Assembly: GCA_005882775.1 (NCBI GenBank)
Contig: VBDY01000136.1
Span: forward strand, 1-48,161
DNA length: 48,161 bases
Source: Chloroflexota bacterium
GTDB lineage: Bacteria; Chloroflexota; Dormibacteria; CF-121
Reading direction: 5' to 3'
Under the pieces are notes generated by a model. The model was not told the origin of the DNA. It saw nothing but the letters and a program-made list of their open reading frames with translations, and did not search any database. Of the stretch, positions 41,862 to 48,161 are shown in pieces. The translations under genes and the position numbers were made by a program. The number at the start of each line of letters is the position of its first letter. Positions within the stretch are counted from its first letter, which is position 1.

Positions 41862-42128
41862 CTAGGACCGGCCGGCCTGGTCCTGTTTGCGGAGCGCCTG
41901 CCGGTGGTCTCGCCGTGCCGCCAGCGGGTGCCGGCCGGTTTCGTCCTGCTTGGCCTCGTACTCGCCCGACACCTCCTTGTCGAGCTCGGTCAGGGCGCTC
42001 TTGGCCTTACCGCCTGGGGGCTTGCCCCTGGCGTCGCGCGCTACTTTCGCGGCCACGTCCTTGGGGTTCAATGGAGGCTCTGGTGTCTCACCACCTGAGA
42101 TCGAGCTGGCACGCGGTTCACTCGCCAA
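41862..42128 (-). CDS. small hydrophilic protein, unknown function
   Basis: An 88-residue protein. The TTG start at 42128 is supported by a perfect Shine-Dalgarno, AAGGAGG, six bases upstream. The composition is highly polar: acidic/Pro-rich N-terminus (SSISGGETPEPPLNPKDVAA), then a Lys/Gly segment (RDARGKPPGGKAKSALTELD) and an Arg/Gln-rich end. Probably largely disordered. It is convergent with the cargo-like gene, 22 bases between their stops, and shares a promoter region with the BON gene. An immunity or chaperone role for the neighbour is conceivable but unsupported. Confidence 0.65.
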   Translation of the reverse strand: MASEPRASSISGGETPEPPLNPKDVAAKVARDARGKPPGGKAKSALTELDKEVSGEYEAKQDETGRHPLAARRDHRQALRKQDQAGRS

Positions 42129-42142
42129 TATCCGCCTCCTTA

Positions 42143-42171
42143 TTGACTGGGCTAATATCAGATTTTAGTAT
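42143..42171 (+). promoter_or_regulatory. promoter for the BON-domain gene
   Basis: TTGACT (42143-42148), a 17-base spacer and TAGTAT (42166-42171) form a near-consensus promoter facing the BON gene, with a leader of roughly 65 bases. The same AT-rich patch read on the minus strand offers TATACT and GATATT for the small divergent gene. It is the most AT-rich spot in this part of the window. Confidence 0.6.
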
Positions 42172-42243
42172 ACTGAACTGTCCAGGTTAGTCCCGCAGGG
42201 TACAGGTTCTCCCAACCACTGCTGGGGATTCAGGAGGTGGCAC

Positions 42244-42855
42244 ATGAAAGTACGTGACGTGATGGCCAAAACCATCAGCCGGGGAAAGGACTTGAAGATG
42301 ACGCTCCCCGACCTCAAGCTCGGGATAAAGAACCCGGCCAAGGAGGCGGAGAAGCGCCTCCCCCGCCGTTCGCCGAGAGGCCGGCTGGGTGCGGCCATCT
42401 TTGGCGGGCTGGCGGGAGCCGCCATCTTCTACCTCCTGGACCCCGACCGCGGCCGGGCCCGGCGAGCCCAGCTGGGCGACCAGATCTCGGGAGCCGTCAG
42501 GCGCGGTCAGGGCCAGTTGACGAAGCTGTCGGGCCGCCTCGCCAGCAAGAGTTACGGGACGAGCCAGCGCTTCACCCACATCTGGAGTGGACCGCCGGTC
42601 GATGAGGTTGCCCTCAAGCAGCGGGTGGAGAGCGAGATCTTCCGGGATCCGCAGGTCCCCAAGGGCGACATCAACCTCGACGTGCGAGGCGGCGTGGTCG
42701 TGCTCCGCGGCCAGGTCAAGCAACCCGAGCAGATCGAGGTCCTCGAGCGCGACGTACGTCGCGTCCCGGGAGTTGGCCGGGTGGAGAACCTCCTGCACGT
42801 CGAAGGCACGCCCGCCCCCAACAAGGCGGATTCGCGCCAGCCCGGCCTCAGCTAA
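42244..42855 (+). CDS. BON-domain protein with one membrane helix
   Basis: A 203-residue protein from ATG 42244 with a strong Shine-Dalgarno (AGGAGG, about six bases upstream). A basic N-terminus is followed by GRLGAAIFGGLAGAAIFYLL, one membrane helix, and then DPDRGRARRAQLGD, a motif often placed before BON domains. The BON domain (about 118-190) has EVALKQRVESEIFRDPQVPK, INLDVRGGVVVLRGQV and VRRVPGVGRVENLLHV. BON domains bind phospholipids, and such proteins are linked to envelope stress or osmotic shock. Function here is not known. Confidence 0.85.
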   Translation: MKVRDVMAKTISRGKDLKMTLPDLKLGIKNPAKEAEKRLPRRSPRGRLGAAIFGGLAGAAIFYLLDPDRGRARRAQLGDQISGAVRRGQGQLTKLSGRLASKSYGTSQRFTHIWSGPPVDEVALKQRVESEIFRDPQVPKGDINLDVRGGVVVLRGQVKQPEQIEVLERDVRRVPGVGRVENLLHVEGTPAPNKADSRQPGLS

Positions 42856-42861
42856 CTGAAT

Positions 42862-42891
42862 CTCCCTCCCCCTCGGGGGCGGGGCGTCGCC
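42862..42891 (+). repeat. dispersed G-rich palindromic repeat, copy 3 (degenerate)
   Basis: CTCCCTCCCCCTCGGGGGCGG, then GGCGTCGCC. It shares the C-arm and G-arm of the other copies but diverges after the arm; a separate GGGGTGGGGGCG occurs at about 42939. It lies between the convergent BON and oxidoreductase genes and could terminate both. Confidence 0.5.
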
Positions 42892-42950
42892 CCACGCGGG
42901 TGGCGCGGGACGTGCCAAACCCGCGTTTGAGACCTCGCGGGGTGGGGGCG

Positions 42951-44471
42951 CTACGCCGCGTCGTCCACCGGGATCGCGGTCGGTACCAGTCGCCCGGATC
43001 GATCATCGGCATCAATCCGGGCCTCCTCGTGGTACTCGGCGTCGGTGTTGACTTTCCACTGGTCGTAGCTTGTCCCGAGCGCGATGTTCCGGGCGACCAG
43101 GAGGGCGGTCATCATCGAGTGGTCCTGGTTGTTGTAGTGGTGCATTCCGTTTCGGCCCACCAGGTCCAGGTTCGGCAGGGCCTGGTCCAGATAGTCACGG
43201 ATCACCTTGAGGCGCTGCTTGTAGACGTCGTCGTACACGGGATACGCCTTGGGCATTCGGATGACCGTGCCCGACAGCACCTCATCGGGACGGCAGATCC
43301 GCAGGCTGGCCAGCTCGTCCCGGGCGAGGTCGACCAGTTCCGCGTCCGCCATCGTCCACAGGCCGTCGCCTTCGAAGCAGAAATACTCGAGCCCGAGGCC
43401 GGTTTTCTTTAAGTCCGCCACCATGGCCGGGCTCCAGTTCTTGAAATTCTGGATCCGCCCGACCTTCACACTCGGGTCATGGATGTAAATCCAGTTGTCC
43501 GGGAAGACCGTTTCCCGGTTGACCACGACCGCGACCGAGAGGAAATCGCGGTAGCGCAGCTTTTCGGCAGCCTGGCGAGCCGGCTCGGAGGCCGCCGGCG
43601 CGAGCATGCCGACCAGGTCGCGCACCGGGATCGTGGAGATGAAGTCGGTCCCGCTCACCTCCCGGGTTTCGCCCGAGGCGGTCCGGACGGTCACCGATCG
43701 GACCCGCCCGTCGCCGTGATGAATCGCAACCACGCACGACCCCAGCTCGACCGTGTTTCCCGCGGCCCGCAGCCGTGCGGTCACCAGCTCCCACATCTGT
43801 CCGGGTCCCAGCCGCGGGTAGCGGAACCTGTCGATCAGCGTCTTGATCACGGCTTCGCGACCACCCCTTTGGAATCGCTGGGGCAGGATCGCCGACCTGA
43901 CCGCGGCCATCAGGCTCAGTCCCTTGATCCGCTGGGCGGCCCAGTCGGCGGACAGCTCCTTGGTGCTCATGCCCCAAACCTTCTCGGTGTAGGTCTTGAA
44001 GAAAATACTGAACAGCCGGTAGCCGAACTGATTGCGCACCCAGTCCTCGAGGCTGATGGGGTTCTTTACCGGATGGATGCGCGCCCAGGCGTAGCTCAAG
44101 GCGCAGCGCAGCGTTTCCACCGGGCCCATGTTCAGCAGGGCGTTGGTGGCCTTGAGCGGGTAATCGAAATACTTGTTTCGGTAGTAAATGCGCGAAAGCC
44201 GCTCGCGGCTGAGCATCTCGTCACCGAGGATCTCGGTCCACAGGTCCTCGATCTCCTGGCTCTTGCTGAAAAAACGATGCCCGCCGATGTCGAAGCGATA
44301 GCCGTTGGCCTCGACTGTCCGGGCGAGTCCGCCAACGAACCTCGGGTCCGCTTCGAGCACGGTGCTGCGGATGCCGTGCCTGGACAGTTCGTAGGCAGCG
44401 GTCAGCCCGGCGGGCCCGGCACCCATGATGACCACATGCCTCTCGGAAGCTCGACCGGCCGAGCCGCGCAC
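42951..44471 (-). CDS. FAD-dependent oxidoreductase (amine oxidase / UDP-galactopyranose mutase-like)
   Basis: A 506-residue flavoprotein from GTG 44471; the first ten residues are variable. The FAD loop is HVVIMGAGPAGLTAAYELSR, with VLEADPRFVGGLARTV, then YRFDIGGHRFFSKS. Later stretches are YTEKVWGMSTKELSADWAAQ, TDFISTIPVRDLVGML, EYFCFEGDGLW and LDLVGRNGMHHYNNQDHSMM, the last closing the FAD site. The GGHRFFSK pattern is common in oxidoreductases next to cellulose-synthase-like GT2 genes, as here (gene 44570-46678, same strand, upstream). Proposed roles for relatives include sugar-nucleotide or polyprenyl modification. The exact reaction is unknown. Confidence 0.85.
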   Translation of the reverse strand: MRGSAGRASERHVVIMGAGPAGLTAAYELSRHGIRSTVLEADPRFVGGLARTVEANGYRFDIGGHRFFSKSQEIEDLWTEILGDEMLSRERLSRIYYRNKYFDYPLKATNALLNMGPVETLRCALSYAWARIHPVKNPISLEDWVRNQFGYRLFSIFFKTYTEKVWGMSTKELSADWAAQRIKGLSLMAAVRSAILPQRFQRGGREAVIKTLIDRFRYPRLGPGQMWELVTARLRAAGNTVELGSCVVAIHHGDGRVRSVTVRTASGETREVSGTDFISTIPVRDLVGMLAPAASEPARQAAEKLRYRDFLSVAVVVNRETVFPDNWIYIHDPSVKVGRIQNFKNWSPAMVADLKKTGLGLEYFCFEGDGLWTMADAELVDLARDELASLRICRPDEVLSGTVIRMPKAYPVYDDVYKQRLKVIRDYLDQALPNLDLVGRNGMHHYNNQDHSMMTALLVARNIALGTSYDQWKVNTDAEYHEEARIDADDRSGRLVPTAIPVDDAA

Positions 44472-44528
44472 GTAGTTCCAAACGCGTCCCGGCGCTGACC
44501 CTTGCCGGGCCTTTTTGTGACCCCGGAG

Positions 44529-44569
44529 CTATCCCCTACCCCTCTGGGGGAGGATCGGGGTGGGGGACT
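44529..44569 (+). repeat. dispersed G-rich palindromic repeat, copy 4
   Basis: CTATCCCCTACCCCTCTGGGG then GAGGATCGGGGTGGGGGAC, nearly the same as copy 1. It lies directly beyond the stop of the cellulose-synthase-like gene and before the oxidoreductase gene, so it could reduce read-through between them. Confidence 0.7.
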
Positions 44570-46678
44570 TTACGTAGGACTGGGCAACGCCGTAGCCGAC
44601 GAACTCGGGCTCACGCTCGGACTCGGGCTCGGGGATGCACTCGGCGATGCCGAGGGGGTCGCGCTCGGCGCCACGCTCGGAGCGGCCTTCTTCGCGTTCT
44701 GTGCCACGTTGCCCAGCTTGGGTAAATCTGCCGGGGCATTGTTCGAGACCGGTGCCGGCATCACGTTCAGCAGCATGATCCCGAGCGCCACCGCCGCCCC
44801 GGCCGCCAGCGCCACCGGCACAGCAGCCGCGTTGCGCACGCTCACCGGTCGCTCGCCTGTGTTCTGGGGCGACCGGCGGTAGACCTGGCGGAAAGGCGTC
44901 AGCTGAATCCCCTCGGCGGCCAGGCTCGCCCAGGGCGCGGCGCCAAAGATGGCTGCCTCGAAGAGCAGCAGGAACGCAAGGATGGCGGTGGCGAACCCCG
45001 GCGCCCGGACCAGCATGATGATGGCGGCCGCGACCGCCAGCAGAGCGAGCATCGTCTCCATGCTCGACGACCGCAATGCAGGCCAGAGGTGAGAGCCGCC
45101 CTCCTTGCGTTTGGGAGTGCGCAAGAATGCGGCCCGGTTGCTGGCCAGGCCGCGGACAACCGCCAGCGTGTCCACCCAGCTCAACGCAAACCAGACCGCC
45201 ATGGCCCGGATGCCGTCGCCCCAGGTGCAGCGGACCGCCGTCCGCATTGCCCAGAGCGCCCGCAGGACGCCGGTCAGCAGGAACGCCAGCGGCACCACGA
45301 CCACGGGGCCCGTCAGCTCGCGCACCGGAAGCCGGTGATGCAGCGCGGCCGCCGCAGCCGTCAGCAGCAGCAGCAACGTGAACGAGGTGGTCAGCACATC
45401 GCCGAACCAGTGCATGCTCCCCAGCAGATAGTGGATTCGCTGACCCGCGTGCAGCCGGAGCTGGCGGCGGCCGATGGGAGCCAGCTCTCGCCAGTGCATG
45501 CGCAGGATCTGGATGCCCCCCAGCGCCCAGCGAAAGCGCTGCTTCTTGAGGCCGTCGAAGGTGAGCGGCATCAGCCCTTCGCCGAATACGCGGCGCTCGT
45601 AGACACCGACCGAGCCGCGGCCCAGCATCCGCAGGCTGGCCTCGGCATCCTCGGTGATGCAGGCCTCGTTCCAGCCGCCTATCTCCGCAAGCGCGGACCT
45701 GCGGATCAAGCCCATGGTGCCGGCGAAGATGATGGCGTTACGGTGCGCCCGGGCGGGCATCGTGATGTCGAAGAAGTACCGGTAGCTGAAGAAGAGCCCG
45801 CGCAGGTACTTGTCGTCCTGCCAGTCGCGATAGTGCTGTGGGGTCTGAACGAAGGCGACCTGAGGATCCTTGAAATGCCCGACCACGGCGCGCAGGAATC
45901 CGGGCTTGACCAGGTAGTCCGCGTCGACGATGCCCAGGACCTCGACCTCGTCCGGCAGCCGGCGGGTGGCTTCGTTGAGGGCACCTGCCTTGTAGCCGGG
46001 CCAGGGATCGAGATGGAGGAACTGGAAACGCGGACCGAGCTCGCGGCAGAGCGCCTCGAGCGGCTTCCAGACCTCTGGGTCCTTGGTGTTGTTGTCGACC
46101 ACCTGCACGATCAGGTCCGGGTAGTCGAGTTTTGCCAGCGCCCCGAGCGTCTCGCGCATGATCTCGACCGGCTCGTTGTACGCGGGCACCTGCAGGGCGA
46201 CGCGCGGGAGATACGCAGCGTCTGCCTGGTGGGTTGCCTGGTCACGACGGCTGAGCACGTCCAGGATTTCGAAGAGGTAGTAGATGCTCAGCGACAGTGC
46301 GGCGGCTTCCAGCAGGAGCAGCACGAACGACCCGATGATCCCAACCGGCCCGAACCCGTCGGCGAACGGCTGGATGCCCGCGTAGACCAGGTAGCTGAGC
46401 GACCCGAGCACAACGCAGGCCAGCAGCTGGGCGCCGAGCATGCTCCACGCCGGCAGGTGGCGCCGGGCCTCGACCGCCGCGCCCAGACCGAGTAGCACCA
46501 GGATCATGGCGGTGGAATCCTCGGTGATGGCGCTCGTCACCCAGCCCGCCACGACCAGGGCGAGCAGGCCCAGCGGTATGCCGGCCCATGCCCTGGCGCG
46601 GATCGTTCCCGGCATCATGGCCACCGCCGTGGTGGCAGCCGAGCCGATGGCAAAGAAGAGCACCAGCTGAAGGATCAT
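44570..46678 (-). CDS. cellulose-synthase-like processive GT2 membrane glycosyltransferase
   Basis: A 702-residue protein from ATG 46678, with Shine-Dalgarno AAGGAGG five bases upstream. Four to five N-terminal helices come first. The GT2 domain (about 150-390) shows LPRVALQVPAYNEPVEIMRE, QVVDNNTKDPEVW, GIVDADYLVKPG, WNEACITEDAEASLRMLGRG and the processive motif QRFRWALGGIQILRMHW. Three to five more helices follow, then a C-terminal helix. The end is a low-complexity Ser/Pro/Ala tail of about 37 residues (SASPSASPSPSPSVSPSSS). The D, DxD, TED, QxxRW set is that of BcsA/mannan-synthase-type enzymes. The polymer is unknown. The tail is probably extracytoplasmic and may be a cell-wall spacer. 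Confidence 0.9.
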   Translation of the reverse strand: MILQLVLFFAIGSAATTAVAMMPGTIRARAWAGIPLGLLALVVAGWVTSAITEDSTAMILVLLGLGAAVEARRHLPAWSMLGAQLLACVVLGSLSYLVYAGIQPFADGFGPVGIIGSFVLLLLEAAALSLSIYYLFEILDVLSRRDQATHQADAAYLPRVALQVPAYNEPVEIMRETLGALAKLDYPDLIVQVVDNNTKDPEVWKPLEALCRELGPRFQFLHLDPWPGYKAGALNEATRRLPDEVEVLGIVDADYLVKPGFLRAVVGHFKDPQVAFVQTPQHYRDWQDDKYLRGLFFSYRYFFDITMPARAHRNAIIFAGTMGLIRRSALAEIGGWNEACITEDAEASLRMLGRGSVGVYERRVFGEGLMPLTFDGLKKQRFRWALGGIQILRMHWRELAPIGRRQLRLHAGQRIHYLLGSMHWFGDVLTTSFTLLLLLTAAAAALHHRLPVRELTGPVVVVPLAFLLTGVLRALWAMRTAVRCTWGDGIRAMAVWFALSWVDTLAVVRGLASNRAAFLRTPKRKEGGSHLWPALRSSSMETMLALLAVAAAIIMLVRAPGFATAILAFLLLFEAAIFGAAPWASLAAEGIQLTPFRQVYRRSPQNTGERPVSVRNAAAVPVALAAGAAVALGIMLLNVMPAPVSNNAPADLPKLGNVAQNAKKAAPSVAPSATPSASPSASPSPSPSVSPSSSATALPSPT

Positions 46679-46739
46679 TAAGCCTCCTTATAGGACGGAG
46701 AAAGAAGGGAGGGCCCGGATCACGAACCCTCCCTCGCTG

Positions 46740-47453
46740 CTAGCGACGACGGAACGCGAGCGCCCCTCCGCCCAACAGGACCAGCCCTGCGAGCAGGAGG
46801 ACTAGGGGGCTGGGCGAGCTCCCGTCGCCTCCACCACCCGTCCGGGCCAGCGTCCTTGTGCTCGCCGTCGGGGTCGGGGTCGGCGTCGCTGTTGCGACGA
46901 CAGCCACCGTGCAATTCAGGGTGTTGTCGTTGACGACGATGTTCTTGATCGTGGCTCCGCCCTGCTCATCGAAGACGATGTTGATCGACGTCAGTTCCTT
47001 GTCGCCCGTGCCGCCGTTCCCCGCGCCGTCCTTGGTCAGGTCGAAGGTGTAGCGTTGATAGCCGGCCGGAGCGCCGGAGACCGCGGTGGCGGCCGCCGCC
47101 CCGTAAAAGTGAATGTCGTTGTCCCCGGTGCCGGTCCGTACATTGAAGCGGGGCGCCCCGCCGCTGAAGTGGGACCCGGTCAGCACGTCGAGGCCCAGGC
47201 CTGAGAGCGTGTGGCCGGAGACGCCGCCGATGGTTGCGCCTGCGGACGAATCGCCGCTGGTGGCCTCGGTTTTCGCCAGGTGAAGGCCGGCCGCGCTGCA
47301 TTGTGACACCGCGGTCCCGTGAACCCCCTCCCCGAAGGTCTGTCCCCGGTAATACGTCCAGGGTGTCACCGTCATCGACGTCGCAGCCTGGGCGGCGACC
47401 AGGCCGGCAAACCCGAGCGCGGCCGTAGCCAGTAACACGAAGAGTCTCCGCAT
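46740..47453 (-). CDS. secreted surface protein with LAxTG-type sorting signal
   Basis: A 237-residue protein. ATG 47453 is preferred to the upstream start because it begins a signal peptide (MRRLFVLLATAALGFAGLVA, AxA cleavage near AAQAAT) and has a GGAGG-type Shine-Dalgarno. The mature part is Gly/Ser/Thr-rich and beta-like (TPWTYYRGQTFGEGVHG, RFNVRTGTGDNDIHFYG), then a TPTPTPTAS linker. The end is LARTG, a hydrophobic helix (PLVLLLAGLVLLGGGALAF) and RRR. LAxTG signals are recognised by class E sortases in high-GC Gram-positives. No sortase gene is in the window. Function unknown; it is a likely cell-wall-anchored protein. Confidence 0.82.
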   Translation of the reverse strand: MRRLFVLLATAALGFAGLVAAQAATSMTVTPWTYYRGQTFGEGVHGTAVSQCSAAGLHLAKTEATSGDSSAGATIGGVSGHTLSGLGLDVLTGSHFSGGAPRFNVRTGTGDNDIHFYGAAAATAVSGAPAGYQRYTFDLTKDGAGNGGTGDKELTSINIVFDEQGGATIKNIVVNDNTLNCTVAVVATATPTPTPTASTRTLARTGGGGDGSSPSPLVLLLAGLVLLGGGALAFRRR

Positions 47454-47550
47454 GAACTTCCCTCCCGTCAGTTGGTCGGGCAACAATGTTACCCATTGTC
47501 ATATTACCGGGTATACCGGCTATCAGGCTAGATAGAGGCCCTGACCGGAT

Positions 47551-48161
47551 TCAGGCCACCCGGCGACGCAGGGTCAGGCCAGCCAGGACGATCACGACGA
47601 CGCAGTAGCCGAGCACCACCAGCGTGTCCCGCTGCAGGACAGACCAGCTGAGGTCCGCCCCCTTGAGCATCACGTCGCGCAGGCCGTCGACCGCGTAGGT
47701 GAGAGGCAGCACGTTCGAGACCACCTGCAGCCAGCCCGGCTCGCTCGAGACCGGCACCAGGATGCCGCTGAGGAGCAGCTGGGGCGCGACCACCAGCGGT
47801 ATGAACTGGACCGCCTGGAACTCTGTCCGGGCGAACATGCTCAGGAAGATGCCCAGGTTGACTGCAACGATCGCCATCAACACCACCACCAGGAAGATCA
47901 AAGGCACGCTCCCGGCGTTGTGCAGCTTGAGCACGTAAAGGCTGAAGAGCAAGACCTCGGCCGACTGCAGCAACGCCAGTACCGTGAACCCGATCATGTA
48001 ACCGACCACGATCTCGGCGCGGCGAAGCGGGCTCGCCATCAGCCGCTCGAGCGTCCCCTGCGAGCGTTCCCGGAGAAACGCGACAGAGGTGATCACGAAG
48101 ACAAGGAAGAACACCACCAGGCCGATGAGCGCCGCGCCCAGGTAATCGAGGCTGTCCAGGC
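47551..48161 (-). CDS. ABC-2 type transporter permease (5' end outside window)
   Basis: The frame is open to the right edge, so the N-terminus is missing. The visible 200 or so residues show the ABC-2/DrrB pattern: a helix into SVAFLRERSQGTLERLMASP, then LRRAEIVVGYMIGF, several hydrophobic helices, SMFARTEFQAVQFIPLVVAP, LLSGILVPVSSEPGWLQVVS and LPLTYAVDGLRDVML, then a final helix and RRRVA. Such permeases pair with an ABC ATPase, here presumably beyond the edge, and export drugs, lipids or glycans. Confidence 0.88.
   Translation of the reverse strand, partial: LDSLDYLGAALIGLVVFFLVFVITSVAFLRERSQGTLERLMASPLRRAEIVVGYMIGFTVLALLQSAEVLLFSLYVLKLHNAGSVPLIFLVVVLMAIVAVNLGIFLSMFARTEFQAVQFIPLVVAPQLLLSGILVPVSSEPGWLQVVSNVLPLTYAVDGLRDVMLKGADLSWSVLQRDTLVVLGYCVVVIVLAGLTLRRRVA

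Noticed and set aside
43479-44498. A 339-residue plus-strand open frame
   Set aside because: Antisense shadow of the FAD oxidoreductase gene.
44573-44690. Short repeated units that might suggest a CRISPR or satellite
   Set aside because: They encode the Ser/Pro/Ala tail of the synthase in frame, with no spacers or regular repeat length. No CRISPR array was seen anywhere.
45089-46495. A 468-residue plus-strand open frame
   Set aside because: Antisense shadow of the cellulose-synthase-like gene; Gln/His/Arg-rich with no motifs.
47497-47520. GGTATACC palindrome and TTACC repeats as an operator
   Set aside because: Only a short palindrome upstream of the surface protein gene; too little to name a site, though it may include the promoter.
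1-48161. Insertion sequences, phage genes or integration sites
   Set aside because: No transposase, integrase or phage structural motifs were recognised, and no terminal inverted repeats with target duplications were seen.

Overview
The window is high-GC bacterial DNA with tightly packed genes. Many neighbours share start and stop codons (ATGA, GTGA, TTGA, TGATG overlaps). Several promoters have a -10 box only 3-10 bases before the start codon, which suggests leaderless or nearly leaderless transcripts. A MurT/GatD peptidoglycan amidation pair, a surface protein with an LAxTG-type sorting signal, and the MEP-pathway gene ispE point to the Terrabacteria side of the tree (Dormibacterota, Chloroflexota or Actinomycetota-like). 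The phylum is an inference; no rRNA gene is present to fix it.

Layout. Positions 1-2.3 kb hold a membrane-protein fragment, a small membrane protein, tRNA-Gln(TTG) and a GT39-type glycosyltransferase. A two-component system follows at 2.3-4.4 kb. From 4.4 to 17.1 kb lies a surface-polysaccharide locus: several GT2 and GT4 glycosyltransferases, a Wzt/Wzm-type ABC exporter, a WbaP-like initiating phosphoglycosyltransferase and an O-antigen ligase/polymerase-like protein. From 17.1 to 22.2 kb are gatD, a polyprenol-phosphate mannose synthase-like gene with a flippase-like partner, murT, ispE and rpsT. From 22.3 to 27.7 kb are two large polytopic membrane proteins and a methyltransferase. From 27.7 to 31.2 kb are holA, a pterin dehydratase, a broken rpiB, and two degenerate-looking genes (HisZ-like and luciferase-like).

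From 31.2 to 38.3 kb lies a formate dehydrogenase operon (fdnG, fdhE, fdnH, NrfD-type membrane subunit). A DUF6457-like gene and moaA, needed for molybdopterin synthesis, sit beside it. fdnG carries an in-frame UGA at the selenocysteine site with a SECIS-like hairpin. It also carries an in-frame UAG exactly where the family has a conserved lysine. From 38.3 to 42.9 kb are an ATP-dependent DNA ligase, a large protein that looks like cargo of an extracellular contractile injection system with a possible toxin C-terminus, a small antisense neighbour and a BON-domain protein. The window ends with an FAD oxidoreductase, a cellulose-synthase-like GT2, an LAxTG surface protein and a partial ABC-2 permease.

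The most notable observations are: the Sec codon and the amber codon in one formate dehydrogenase; the orphan injection-system-cargo-like protein; three genes with no in-frame ATG/GTG/TTG before their conserved N-terminus, two of them with a CTG overlapping the upstream stop as CTGA; a perfect hairpin that buries the Shine-Dalgarno of a methyltransferase gene; and a dispersed G-rich palindromic repeat in four intergenic sites.
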